This document shows positions 57,391 to 64,000 of a DNA stretch of 64,000 nucleotides, piece after piece. The position numbers and the translations under genes are program-made. The number at the start of each line of letters is the position of its first letter. Positions within the stretch are counted from its first letter, which is position 1. The notes beneath the pieces are model-generated. The model made no database searches. It saw only the letters and a list, made by a program, of their open reading frames with translations, and had not been told where the DNA came from. The DNA is from JAHJUB01 sp041653615 [NCBI: Candidatus Ratteibacteria bacterium] (GTDB lineage: Bacteria > Ratteibacteria > UBA8468 > MWAK01), in contig JBAZEZ010000006.1 of NCBI GenBank assembly GCA_041653615.1, forward strand, positions 1-64,000, in the 5' to 3' direction.

Positions 57391-58919
57391 TACTCCCACT
57401 CTATCGTCGCCGGCGGTTTGGAACTGATGTCGTAGACCACCCGGTTGACGCCCTTCACTTCGTTGATAATCCGGTTGGCAATCCTGCCCAGAAGGGGATG
57501 GGGGATAGCGGTGTAGTCCGCGGTCATGCCGTCAACGCTGCAAACAGCCCGGAGGGCAATCACGTTTTCATAGGTGCGGGCGTCGCCCATCACGCCGACG
57601 GTCTTGACCGGCAGCAGGACCGCGAAGGCCTGCCAGATGCGGTCGTACCAGTTGGCGGCCCTTATTTCCGCGATAAAAATTTCGTCCGCTTTACGCAAAA
57701 TATCAAGCCGCGTTTTCGTAATTTCTCCCAGGACACGGACCGCCAGTCCCGGACCGGGGAAAGGGTGCCGTCCGGTAATTTCCGCGGGCAGGCCCAATTC
57801 TTTTCCCAGAAGCCGCACTTCATCCTTGAAGAGATATTTTAGAGGTTCAATCAGGTCCAGTTCCATCTTCTCCGGTAGGCCCCCGACGTTGTGATGGCTC
57901 TTAATCCGGGAGGTCGGTCCGCCGAAAACCGAAACGCTTTCAATCAGGTCCGGGTAAAGGGTCCCCTGGGCCAGGTACCTGACCCGGCCGATTTTCCGGG
58001 CTTCTTCCTCAAAGACGCGGATGAATTCCTCGCCGATAATCTTGCGCTTCTTTTCCGGGTCGATTACGCCGGAGAGTTTTTTCAGAAAACGTTTTTGAGC
58101 GTCTATTACCAGCAGGTTTATCCGAAAATGTTTGCGAAATGTTTTTTCCACCATTTCCCGTTCGCCGGCGCGCAGCAGGCCATTGTCGACGAAGATGCAT
58201 CTAAGCCGGTCGCCGAGTGCTTCGTGCAGCAGAACCGACAGGACCGAGGAATCAACCCCGCCGGAAAGTGCGCTGACCACCTGCCCGCCGCCAACCTTTT
58301 TACAAATTTCTTCCTTCTCTTTTTTGATGAAAGAAGCCATCGTCCAGTCGGGCGAAAGGCGGCTGACGCGGAAGAGAAAGTTGTGAAAGATATCCGGTCC
58401 TTTCGGCGTGTGGCTTACTTCCGGGTGGAACTGTACCCCGAATATTTTTTTGCTTTTATGGCGAAAGGCGGCGATTGGACAATTACCGGAAGAGCCGATT
58501 ATTTCAAATCCGTGCGGTAGTTTGCTGACATAATCGCCGTGGCTCATCCAGGTGGTGAAGCGCGTCGGAAGCTTGAAAAACAGGTCGTCCCGTTTTAAGG
58601 CGGAAAAAGCGGTCCGTCCGTATTCCCGCTTTCCGGCTGACTTGACCTCTCCGTCCATAACTTGCGCGGTAAGGTGCATTCCGTAACAGATGCCCAAAAT
58701 GGGGATACCCAGGGTGAAGATACCGGGGGCGCAGTCCGGGTGTCCTTTTTCGGAGACGCTGGCCGGGCTGCCGGAAATTATGAGCGCTTGCGGTTGCCGC
58801 GATTTTATTTTGGAAACAGGGGCATTATAAGGCAGGATTTCGCAATAAACTTTCGCTTCCCGGACCCGCCGCGCAATCAACTGCGTGTACTGTGACCCAA
58901 AATCAAGAATGATTACCAT
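57390..58919 (-). CDS. guaA: GMP synthase (glutamine-hydrolysing)
   Basis: Converts XMP to GMP. The 509-aa product has the amidotransferase domain ([18 protein letters not shown] at the start, nucleophile in ILGICYGMH near 80, FHPEVSHT near 170), the PP-loop ATPase with [11 protein letters not shown] near 225 and the C-terminal dimerisation domain ending [10 protein letters not shown] prefer the ATG at 58919 over an upstream TTG. It overlaps hisH by 17 bp, so translation is probably coupled. Confidence 0.95.
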   Translation of the reverse strand: MVIILDFGSQYTQLIARRVREAKVYCEILPYNAPVSKIKSRQPQALIISGSPASVSEKGHPDCAPGIFTLGIPILGICYGMHLTAQVMDGEVKSAGKREYGRTAFSALKRDDLFFKLPTRFTTWMSHGDYVSKLPHGFEIIGSSGNCPIAAFRHKSKKIFGVQFHPEVSHTPKGPDIFHNFLFRVSRLSPDWTMASFIKKEKEEICKKVGGGQVVSALSGGVDSSVLSVLLHEALGDRLRCIFVDNGLLRAGEREMVEKTFRKHFRINLLVIDAQKRFLKKLSGVIDPEKKRKIIGEEFIRVFEEEARKIGRVRYLAQGTLYPDLIESVSVFGGPTSRIKSHHNVGGLPEKMELDLIEPLKYLFKDEVRLLGKELGLPAEITGRHPFPGPGLAVRVLGEITKTRLDILRKADEIFIAEIRAANWYDRIWQAFAVLLPVKTVGVMGDARTYENVIALRAVCSVDGMTADYTAIPHPLLGRIANRIINEVKGVNRVVYDISSKPPATIEWE

Positions 58920-59529
58920 AGTTTTTTGTATACTCCACAAAATTCTCCAACATTTTCAATCCCAAATCACCGCTCTTCTCCGGGTGAAACTGGGTGGCAA
59001 AAATATTCCCTTTTTGGAGCGCCGCGGTAAAAGAAACCCCGTGTGCGGTCCGGCCAATTTCAGTTTCTTTGGTCTTCCCGTAGTAAGAATGGACAAAATA
59101 GAATTGCGGACCCTCCGGAATTCCGAAAAAGAGCGGGCTGGGACGGGTGTAGGCAACGCTGTTCCAGCCGATTTGCGGAACCTTTACCGTATCCGGAAAC
59201 CGCTGGTTTTTACCTTTAATAATTCCAAACCCGGCTTCCGTGCCCTCTTCGCTTCCGGAAAATAGAAGTTGAAAACCCAGGCAGATGCCCAGGAAAGGCA
59301 GGTTTTTTTTCAGGTAATCAAATATAACCGGAAAGAGTCCGGCGTCTTTCAGGTTGCGCACCGCGGCGTCAAAAGCGCCGACTCCGGGCAGGACAACACC
59401 TTGCGCGTCTCCCAGCAATTTCGGGTCGGAACCTACCCTGACCACGGCGCCGACCTTCTCCAGCGCTTTGCTGACGCTGCGCAGGTTCCCCAGGCCGTAG
59501 TCCACCACCCAAATGTATTTTTCTGACAT
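58903..59529 (-). CDS. hisH: Imidazole glycerol phosphate synthase glutaminase subunit HisH
   Basis: The 208-aa product shows [19 protein letters not shown] at the start, the Cys nucleophile in [12 protein letters not shown] near 83 and the His-Glu pair in [13 protein letters not shown] near 185, as in HisH. Its partner HisF and other his genes are absent from this window. The start overlaps the stop of the GAF-ANTAR gene (TAATG). It may supply histidine synthesis from afar or have a modified partner. Confidence 0.88.
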   Translation of the reverse strand: MSEKYIWVVDYGLGNLRSVSKALEKVGAVVRVGSDPKLLGDAQGVVLPGVGAFDAAVRNLKDAGLFPVIFDYLKKNLPFLGICLGFQLLFSGSEEGTEAGFGIIKGKNQRFPDTVKVPQIGWNSVAYTRPSPLFFGIPEGPQFYFVHSYYGKTKETEIGRTAHGVSFTAALQKGNIFATQFHPEKSGDLGLKMLENFVEYTKNYGNHS

Positions 59530-60257
59530 TATTTTTGCAGTTGTTCGCCCAGAATCAGAGCTTCGGCCACTTGGCGCATTGAGGTGCGGCGGTCCATGCT
59601 CTCCTTCTGGATAAAGCGGAAGGCTTCTTCCTCTCCCAATCCTTTTTTTCGCATCAGGATTCCCTTTGCCCGCTCAATCATCTTCCGGCCTTCCAGTTCT
59701 TCCTCGATGACCCGGGTCTTGACTATCAGGTGGGTATTGTCAATCGTCACCGCGGCTTGGCTGGCTACCGTCTGGAGGATTTCAATCTCCTCTTCGCTGA
59801 ATTCGTGAGGAGTGGAGGTGTAGGTATTGAGCACGCCGATAACCTTGCCCCGCACCGCCAGCGGAACCGAAAGCAGGGAAGCCAGGCCTTCTTTCCGGGC
59901 CAGGTCCTTGTGGATGTATTCTTTTTCCGACTGGACGTCAAAGACCACAATCGGCCGGTTTTCAATCGCCACTTTACCGGCAATCCCCTCGCCCATTTTC
60001 AGGTTGGGTTTGCGGATATATTCCGGGTTGATGGATTGGGTCGCCTTAATCTCCAGTTCTTTCTTGTCGTTCAGAATCATCAGCGAGCAGATTTTTGAGT
60101 TCATCACTCCGGCGGTAACGGTGACGATGAGTCGTAAAACGTCCTCCAGGTAGAGGTCGGAACTGATGGCGGCGCTGACCTTGCTCAGCGCGTTCAGGAT
60201 TTCAGCGGTGGAGTGTTCCCGTATTTTAGCTTTTTGCGGCGCTTTTTTCTGGGCCAT
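59529..60257 (-). CDS. GAF-ANTAR RNA-binding antiterminator
   Basis: The 242-aa product has a GAF sensor domain (about residues 20-165, with SKICSLMILNDKKELEI and VPLAVRGKVIGVLNTYTS) and a C-terminal ANTAR domain (about 175-235: IERAKGILMRKKGLGEEEAFRFI and RQVAEALI). ANTAR domains bind paired hexanucleotide hairpins in mRNA and prevent termination. The GAF part would sense a small ligand. The gene overlaps the translin-family gene upstream by 32 bp and hisH downstream by the TAATG junction. Confidence 0.92.
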   Translation of the reverse strand: MAQKKAPQKAKIREHSTAEILNALSKVSAAISSDLYLEDVLRLIVTVTAGVMNSKICSLMILNDKKELEIKATQSINPEYIRKPNLKMGEGIAGKVAIENRPIVVFDVQSEKEYIHKDLARKEGLASLLSVPLAVRGKVIGVLNTYTSTPHEFSEEEIEILQTVASQAAVTIDNTHLIVKTRVIEEELEGRKMIERAKGILMRKKGLGEEEAFRFIQKESMDRRTSMRQVAEALILGEQLQK

Positions 60258-60894
60258 TTTTCTTTCCTATTTTGTTTTCCACGCGCAGAAGTTCCCGACG
60301 CAGGTTCTCCTGAATCAGGGCGCTGGTGAGGTCTCCCCGGCTTCGCTCGATGATGCCCCGGTCATTATCAACCATGCGGCGCAAACCGCGCAGGATGGCG
60401 TCCGGGTAGTCAAGTGAAAAGAGGAAATAGTAAAAACTATCCATGGTAGAGAGGATGCGCTCCGCTTCCGCGAATTCCTGTTTACGCAGCCGGTCCAGCA
60501 GATGCCGCCGCATCTCGCCGATTGCCTCGGCCATTCCGTTGAGATATTCCGGCGCCGGAACCGTCAGTTCCTCCGGTGTCGGGAGTCTTTTGTCGCCCAG
60601 GATCGCAAGGGTAATGGCTGCTTCCGCGTATTCCTTTTCCGCCATGGTCACAAAACCGGCGTGCCGCAAATCCGGTTCCTTCGCCAGTATCTTCTGGATT
60701 TCCTGGATTGATTTTGCTGCTTTCCGGAGGTCATTCTTCGCGTTTTCCCAATTGTGACGGTGCACTTCTTTAATTATTCCCGAAGCCATCCGGACGACTT
60801 CGCGGCAGGCGGGCATGACCTTCTCCCGCATCTTGTCTTTGTGGTCAAGTTTTGCTTCAATATCTTTCTCAATCAGTTTAAGCGTTTTTTCCAT
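60226..60894 (-). CDS. Translin-family protein (COG2178 type)
   Basis: The 222-aa all-helical protein matches the archaeal and bacterial translin group: KDKMREKVMPACREVVRMAS near 20-38, EKEYAEAAITLAILG near 85-100, PAPEYLNGMAEAIGEMRRHLL near 112-132 and the C-terminal LRGLRRMVDNDRGIIERSRG then DLTSAL near 170-195. Eukaryotic translin and TRAX bind and cleave RNA. The acidic residues in the EYAEA helix could serve catalysis, but activity here is unproven. It is coupled to the ANTAR gene by overlap and lies 18 bp after larB. Confidence 0.85.
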   Translation of the reverse strand: MEKTLKLIEKDIEAKLDHKDKMREKVMPACREVVRMASGIIKEVHRHNWENAKNDLRKAAKSIQEIQKILAKEPDLRHAGFVTMAEKEYAEAAITLAILGDKRLPTPEELTVPAPEYLNGMAEAIGEMRRHLLDRLRKQEFAEAERILSTMDSFYYFLFSLDYPDAILRGLRRMVDNDRGIIERSRGDLTSALIQENLRRELLRVENKIGKKNGPEKSAAKS

Positions 60895-60912
60895 CCTTAT
60901 CTTTCTCCTTTT

Positions 60913-61665
60913 TTAAATTGAGGTATTTATCAAATGCGCCATAAATCCGGCGCCGAAACCGTTATCAATATTTACCACCGCCACGTTGGGACTGCACGAG
61001 TTCAGCATTGTCAGCAGCGGGGTCAGGCCGGCGAACGAAGCGCCGTATCCGATGGATGTAGGCACGCCGATAACCGGTCTGCCGGAGATACCGGCTATCA
61101 CCGAAGGTAAAGCGCCTTCCATTCCGGCCACCGCTACGACGCAGGCTGCTTTTTGAATCGTTTCCACCGAATCCAGCAGACGGTGCAGGCCGGCTACGCC
61201 GGCATCATAAACGGTTTTCACCCGGCTGCCCATTATTCGGGCGGTAATTTCCGCCTCCCTGGCAACCGGCAGGTCAGCGGTGCCGGCGCTGATGACCATA
61301 ATGTAGTTTTTGGAAGTCGGTTCGGATATCTTCCCGGTCAGGAGCCGCGCTTCCGGAAAATAAGTGAGCTTTTTAGAAACATTTTTTCGCAACAGCGTTG
61401 CCCGTTTGGCTTCCAGGCGGGTCACCAGAAACTTTTCCGGGTGGTCCCGGACAATTTCTTTCACGAGCGCCAGCAACTGCTCGTCGGTCTTGCCCGGCGC
61501 GTAGATGACTTCCGGGAAACCGCAGCGCAAAGCCCGGTGCGTGTCCAGGCGGGCAAACCCCAGGTCGCGGTAGGGCAGGGACTTCAGTTCCGCCAGTACC
61601 GTCTCCGCGCCCTTCCTTCCCGCCTTAAACTCCTGCAGTAATTTTCTTAAATGTTTCTCGTCCAT
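60913..61665 (-). CDS. larB: LarB, nickel-pincer nucleotide cofactor biosynthesis protein
   Basis: The 250-aa product has a LarB N-terminus (LRKLLQEFKAGRKGAETVLAEL region) and a PurE-like C-terminal half: VISAGTADLPVAREAEITA near 125-143, VYDAGVAGLHRL near 152, VAGMEGALPSVIAG near 178, GVPTSIGYG near 200. LarB carboxylates and hydrolyses NaAD in making the pincer cofactor. LarC and LarE are not in the window. It starts 20 bp after a RelE-type gene; the first 30 codons are duplicated at 62242-62331. Confidence 0.93.
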   Translation of the reverse strand: MDEKHLRKLLQEFKAGRKGAETVLAELKSLPYRDLGFARLDTHRALRCGFPEVIYAPGKTDEQLLALVKEIVRDHPEKFLVTRLEAKRATLLRKNVSKKLTYFPEARLLTGKISEPTSKNYIMVISAGTADLPVAREAEITARIMGSRVKTVYDAGVAGLHRLLDSVETIQKAACVVAVAGMEGALPSVIAGISGRPVIGVPTSIGYGASFAGLTPLLTMLNSCSPNVAVVNIDNGFGAGFMAHLINTSI

Positions 61666-61685
61666 ATTTTGTCTGCCGGTATTAC

Positions 61686-61952
61686 TTAATAAACGTCTCC
61701 GCGGGGTCGAATGTTGACAACGGCAATAATACCCTCTTGTTTTAAAAGGCCAAAAATAACCCGGTATTTTCCAACCCTCAAACGGTAAAAACCTTTCAGT
61801 TTTCCAAGCAATGGTTTTACTTCTGGATGAGAGAGAACTGCGTCAAGAGTTTTTAATTTGAAAAGTTCACTGCGAACTTCCTTTTGAATTTTACCGGGCA
61901 ATCGTTTGTAATATTTTACGGCCTTTGAGGAAAGTTGAATGTCCCAGTTCAT
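61686..61952 (-). CDS. RelE/ParE-type toxin
   Basis: The 88-aa product starts MNWDIQLSSKAVKYYKRLP and has KGFYRLRVGKYRVIF near 54-68 and a basic end IRPRGDVY, the RelE fold. Such toxins cleave mRNA on the ribosome or poison gyrase. Its ATG overlaps the antitoxin gene stop (ATGA). Confidence 0.9.
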   Translation of the reverse strand: MNWDIQLSSKAVKYYKRLPGKIQKEVRSELFKLKTLDAVLSHPEVKPLLGKLKGFYRLRVGKYRVIFGLLKQEGIIAVVNIRPRGDVY

Positions 61953-62176
61953 TCAAGCCTCTTGCCTTTACCCCTTTTTATCTCTTCCAGCCCCTGGAGA
62001 CATTCTGCTTCAAAACTCGGAATTCCGAGTAATTCCATCGTTTCCCGGTGCATGGCGATATACTCGTCAACCAGGGTTTCAAAGACCTTGCTTAGAGAGC
62101 AACCTTCGTATCCTGCAATCGCTTTGGTTAATTTCAGTTTTTCTTCCGGCAATCTTACGGTTGTGGTGGTTACCAT
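61949..62176 (-). CDS. Antitoxin partner of the RelE-type toxin
   Basis: The 75-aa product begins MVTTTTVRLPEEKLKLTKAI, a ribbon-helix-helix start, and has a charged C-terminal tail (GLEEIKRGKGKRLE) for toxin binding. I chose the ATG at 62176 because GGGAGG lies about 7 nt upstream. It is the first gene of the two-gene module and probably autoregulates; no clear operator was identified. Confidence 0.82.
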   Translation of the reverse strand: MVTTTTVRLPEEKLKLTKAIAGYEGCSLSKVFETLVDEYIAMHRETMELLGIPSFEAECLQGLEEIKRGKGKRLE

Positions 62177-62241
62177 ATTTATCCTCCCGAATGACATAAT
62201 AACATAAAAGTTTAATTATGTCAAAATATCATTATCAAGGA

Positions 62242-62331
62242 CAGGGATTTTAGTTCCGCCAGTACCGCCTCCGCGTCCTTCCGTCCTGCCTTAAACTCCC
62301 GCAGTAACTTCCGTAAATGTTTTTCGTCCAT
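62242..62331 (-). pseudogene. Duplicated 5' fragment of larB
   Basis: Starting at ATG 62331, 30 codons encode MDEKHLRKLLREFKAGRKDA and AEAVLAELKSL-like sequence, then diverge. Over 95 bases (62242-62336 against 61576-61670) there are 11 differences; 8 are synonymous and 3 change residues. Homology stops sharply at codon 30. The fragment lies 5 bp downstream of the DUF559 gene and upstream of the toxin-antitoxin module, all on the same strand. Confidence 0.9.
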
Positions 62332-62336
62332 ATTTT

Positions 62337-62705
62337 TTAATTCCCCTCCCCTGGAGGGAGGGGACAGGGAAGGGGGGAACAAATTTGTCTTATAACTTCC
62401 AAAACCCCTTCTGTATTTTTTAGAACATCATTATTCCAAAATCTTAAAACTATAAAACCATTTTGATATAACCATTTGTCCCTTTCTGTATCATTTTGGT
62501 TTTCCATATGTTGCCCACCGTCAACTTCTATGATAACCATTTTTTCGAAGTTGATAAAGTCAACGATATAATTTCCAACCGGTTGTTGCCGTCTAAATTT
62601 TAACCCATCTAATTGTTTATATTTGAGATGTTGCCACAATCTTTTTTCTGCTTCGGTGGGGTTGTTTCTCAGTTTTCGAGCAACAGATATTGATTTTTTA
62701 TCCAT
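62337..62705 (-). CDS. DUF559/Vsr-like endonuclease-fold protein
   Basis: The 122-aa product has RKLRNNPTEAEKRLWQHLK at the N-terminus, KFRRQQPVGNYIVDFI near 37-52, IIEVDGGQH near 60 and DKWLYQNGFIVLRFWNNDVL near 78-97, the DUF559 pattern of the PD-(D/E)xK/Vsr fold. Function is unproven; these genes travel with mobile DNA. The C-terminal SPLPCPLPPGEG is encoded by a palindromic repeat that has replaced the original end. It is A/T-rich. The ATG at 62705 has GGGGGTGA upstream. Confidence 0.85.
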   Translation of the reverse strand: MDKKSISVARKLRNNPTEAEKRLWQHLKYKQLDGLKFRRQQPVGNYIVDFINFEKMVIIEVDGGQHMENQNDTERDKWLYQNGFIVLRFWNNDVLKNTEGVLEVIRQICSPLPCPLPPGEGN

Positions 62706-62754
62706 TTTATTCACCCCCACCTACACCTCCCCCCTCAAGGGGGAGGAATATTTA

Positions 62755-63687
62755 CTAAGTTACAATTACCCCGGCGTAGCCCACCACCGAATCCTTATCC
62801 CCGCAGATATCCCCGCTTGTATTATACATCACTAACTCTGCTTTCTGCGCATGGAGTTCCCGGGCCGCGGCCAGCATTATGGCGGTTGGGCCGACCCCGC
62901 ACATGGAAATATTCCTTTCCGCGGTACGGTTCAAAAGCATTTCCGGGTCCAGGGCCAGTATTGCCTCCAACGCGTACCTATCTTTTTCCCGCGCAACCTG
63001 GTCCGGCTCGTAATGGGTCATGTCGGAACTGGCGATGATGAGCGTTTCTTTGTGGCTGTTTTTGATGAAACCGGCAATCTCCTTTCCTAATTGCAGGAGA
63101 TTTGTTGACTGCAATGAACCGACCACAATCGGAATAATTTCAAATTTACTGGCGAGGCTAAAGCCTCGCACTACATTTTCTTTTTCGACGCAGAATTGCA
63201 GAAACGGCACCTGGACTTCCAGAGAATGCTCAAGTTGATGGGCGCTTTCATCCGGTTCCAGGAGCGAACTTTGTTTCAGAAGGTCTTTAGCCAGAGAAGA
63301 GATGGGAACTTCGCCCAATGGTGTTTGCCAGGTGCCTTCGGCCATCAGGGAGAAGGTCGGGCCAAGGCCGGTGTGGTTGGGCCCTAAGATAATGACCAGT
63401 TCCGGGATGGAGAGTTGGCTGTAAACCGCGCCGGCCACTACGCCGGAACATACGTAACCGGCGTGCGGAACCACAATGCCGATGGCTTTGAGTTTTGCCC
63501 CCTCACCTTTATCCTCTCCCCGGTGGGGAGAGGAGAGATAGGCAGAAGATTTTTCCATCAGGAGGGAGGGAATAAAAGTGGAAGATTCCCCCACCAGGGG
63601 GGAGGAAACAAGCGAGGATAGCATCTCGCGCAGGGCCCGGGCGCTGGACGGATAGAATTTACCGCTGACTACGGGTTTGCGAAGCAT
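62755..63687 (-). CDS. amrB: MEMO-family protein (AmmeMemoRadiSam system protein B), with repeat insertions
   Basis: The 310-aa product has the MEMO signature residues: VVSGKFYPSS near 5, VVPHAGYVCSG near 72, IILGPNHTG near 98, DESAHQLEHSLEVQVPFLQ near 143 and IASSDMTHYEPD near 217, with the His ligands of the metal site intact. Residues about 26-66 (VSSPLVGESS...LSSPHRGEDKGEG) and about 172-180 (GFSLAS) are encoded by palindromic repeats and absent from typical relatives. The function of MEMO proteins in bacteria is not settled; they co-occur with AMMECR1 and radical SAM partners, which are not seen here. Confidence 0.9.
   Translation of the reverse strand: MLRKPVVSGKFYPSSARALREMLSSLVSSPLVGESSTFIPSLLMEKSSAYLSSPHRGEDKGEGAKLKAIGIVVPHAGYVCSGVVAGAVYSQLSIPELVIILGPNHTGLGPTFSLMAEGTWQTPLGEVPISSLAKDLLKQSSLLEPDESAHQLEHSLEVQVPFLQFCVEKENVVRGFSLASKFEIIPIVVGSLQSTNLLQLGKEIAGFIKNSHKETLIIASSDMTHYEPDQVAREKDRYALEAILALDPEMLLNRTAERNISMCGVGPTAIMLAAARELHAQKAELVMYNTSGDICGDKDSVVGYAGVIVT
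63152..63172. repeat. GGCGAGGCT palindrome inside the MEMO gene
   Basis: GGCGAGGCTAAAGCCTCGC matches the intergenic unit at 783-803. It is read in frame as part of RGFSLAS. Confidence 0.8.
63499..63606. repeat. Palindromic repeats inserted in frame near the MEMO N-terminus
   Basis: CCCCTCACCTTTATCCTCTC at 63499 onward pairs with GGGGAGAGG, the same unit as in mnmE but in the opposite orientation to the gene. A second unit, TTCCCCCACCAGGGGGGAGGAA, follows near 63587-63606. Confidence 0.85.
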
Positions 63688-63708
63688 GGCTATTCCCCCT
63701 CACTACAA

Positions 63709-63767
63709 GCGACCCTGAAAGGGTCGCGCTACGAGATTGCCGCGCGAACTGCGCTCGTAATGACTTC
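63709..63767. repeat. GCGACCCT palindrome and GCAATC-type unit
   Basis: GCGACCCTGAAAGGGTCGC (63709-63727), then GCTACGAGATTGCCGCGCGA and CGCTCGTAATGACTT. It separates the MEMO gene from the M24 peptidase gene. Confidence 0.7.
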
Positions 63768-63771
63768 TACT

Positions 63772-64000
63772 CTACTGGGTTAGGTTTTCCAGGCCGGTTG
63801 CGGTGACCAGGTAGGTATCCTCCACCCTCATGCCGCCCCAGCCCGGGATATAGACCGCCGGCTCTATCGTTATCACCATTCCCGGTTTTAAAATGTCCTG
63901 GCTCCGGGGACTTAAGGTTGGTTCCTCGTGGACGGAAAGGCCGACGCCGTGTCCGATACTGTGGATAAAATATTGGTCCAGACCTTTTTTCTTCAGAACG
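63772..64000 (-). CDS. M24 metallopeptidase (Xaa-Pro aminopeptidase type), C-terminal part
   Basis: Only the last 75 residues are in the window; the gene continues beyond 64000. The frame reads HSIGHGVGLSVHEEP, LKPGMVITIEPAVYIPGWGG and MRVEDTYLVT before TAG. The His of GHGVG and the two Glu (TIEP, RVED) are metal ligands of the pita-bread fold. Similar to PepQ-like proline peptidases. Confidence 0.93.
   Translation of the reverse strand, partial: VLKKKGLDQYFIHSIGHGVGLSVHEEPTLSPRSQDILKPGMVITIEPAVYIPGWGGMRVEDTYLVTATGLENLTQ

Noticed and set aside
61686-62176. RHH/RelE pair as part of a restriction or defence island with DUF559
   Set aside because: No methylase, helicase or other defence gene is nearby; a simple mobile toxin-antitoxin unit explains it better.

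Overview
The window is a gene-dense bacterial chromosome segment of roughly balanced base composition. It carries housekeeping genes (ileS, glnA, secA, dnaA, dnaN, accD, lipA, fmt, mnmE, carA/carB, purF, guaA), lipid A genes (lpxA, lpxI) and a near-complete folate C1 cluster (fhs, metF, metV, folD, fchA). Together these suggest an uncultivated, anaerobic, diderm bacterium with at least the methyl branch of the Wood-Ljungdahl pathway. I cannot name the phylum; an Omnitrophota-like or other candidate-phylum lineage is a guess. The intergenic DNA is unusually rich in short palindromic and structured repeats.

Layout. 1-8 kb: a partial gene, a NYN nuclease, glnA, ileS, htpX, tRNA-Phe and tatD. 8-19 kb: secA, dnaA, a putative origin, dnaN, dciA, dapA, accD, a large SGNH hydrolase and lipA. 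19-24 kb: a stand-alone lipoyl protein, two aminotransferases, a secreted protein and an orphan DppB-type permease. 24-32 kb (accessory): a 1246-aa secreted beta-helix/LamG protein, tRNA-Arg, a LolA-like protein, a GGDEF protein and a toroid-type putative glycosidase. 32-42 kb: the C1 operon with an embedded alpha-L-fucosidase, an MBL hydrolase and a GH20-like enzyme. 42-51 kb: a Lon-like protease, UDP-glucose dehydrogenase, lpxI, lpxA, fmt, an aldolase and mnmE. 51-64 kb: a half-length carB, carA, purF, an RHH/PIN module, a NUDIX gene, the operon larB-translin-ANTAR-hisH-guaA, a second toxin-antitoxin module flanked by a duplicated larB 5' end, a DUF559 gene, a MEMO-family gene and a partial M24 peptidase.

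Best hunting results. (1) A ~180-bp structured element occurs three times (7987-8164, 51240-51420, 57210-57390), with compensatory base-pair changes in several stems; two copies end exactly in the stop codons of carB and guaA. (2) A diverged duplicate of the first 30 codons of larB lies on the far side of a RelE/RHH module, as if a mobile unit brought its own gene start. (3) A bacterial translin-family protein is translationally coupled to a GAF-ANTAR RNA-binding regulator. (4) carA has a short leader with a promoter, two overlapping hairpins, a U7 tract and a 10-codon leader ORF. (5) At least four genes have promoters whose -10 box ends 8-9 nt before the ATG, implying leaderless mRNAs. (6) Palindromic repeats are inserted in frame inside mnmE and the MEMO gene.
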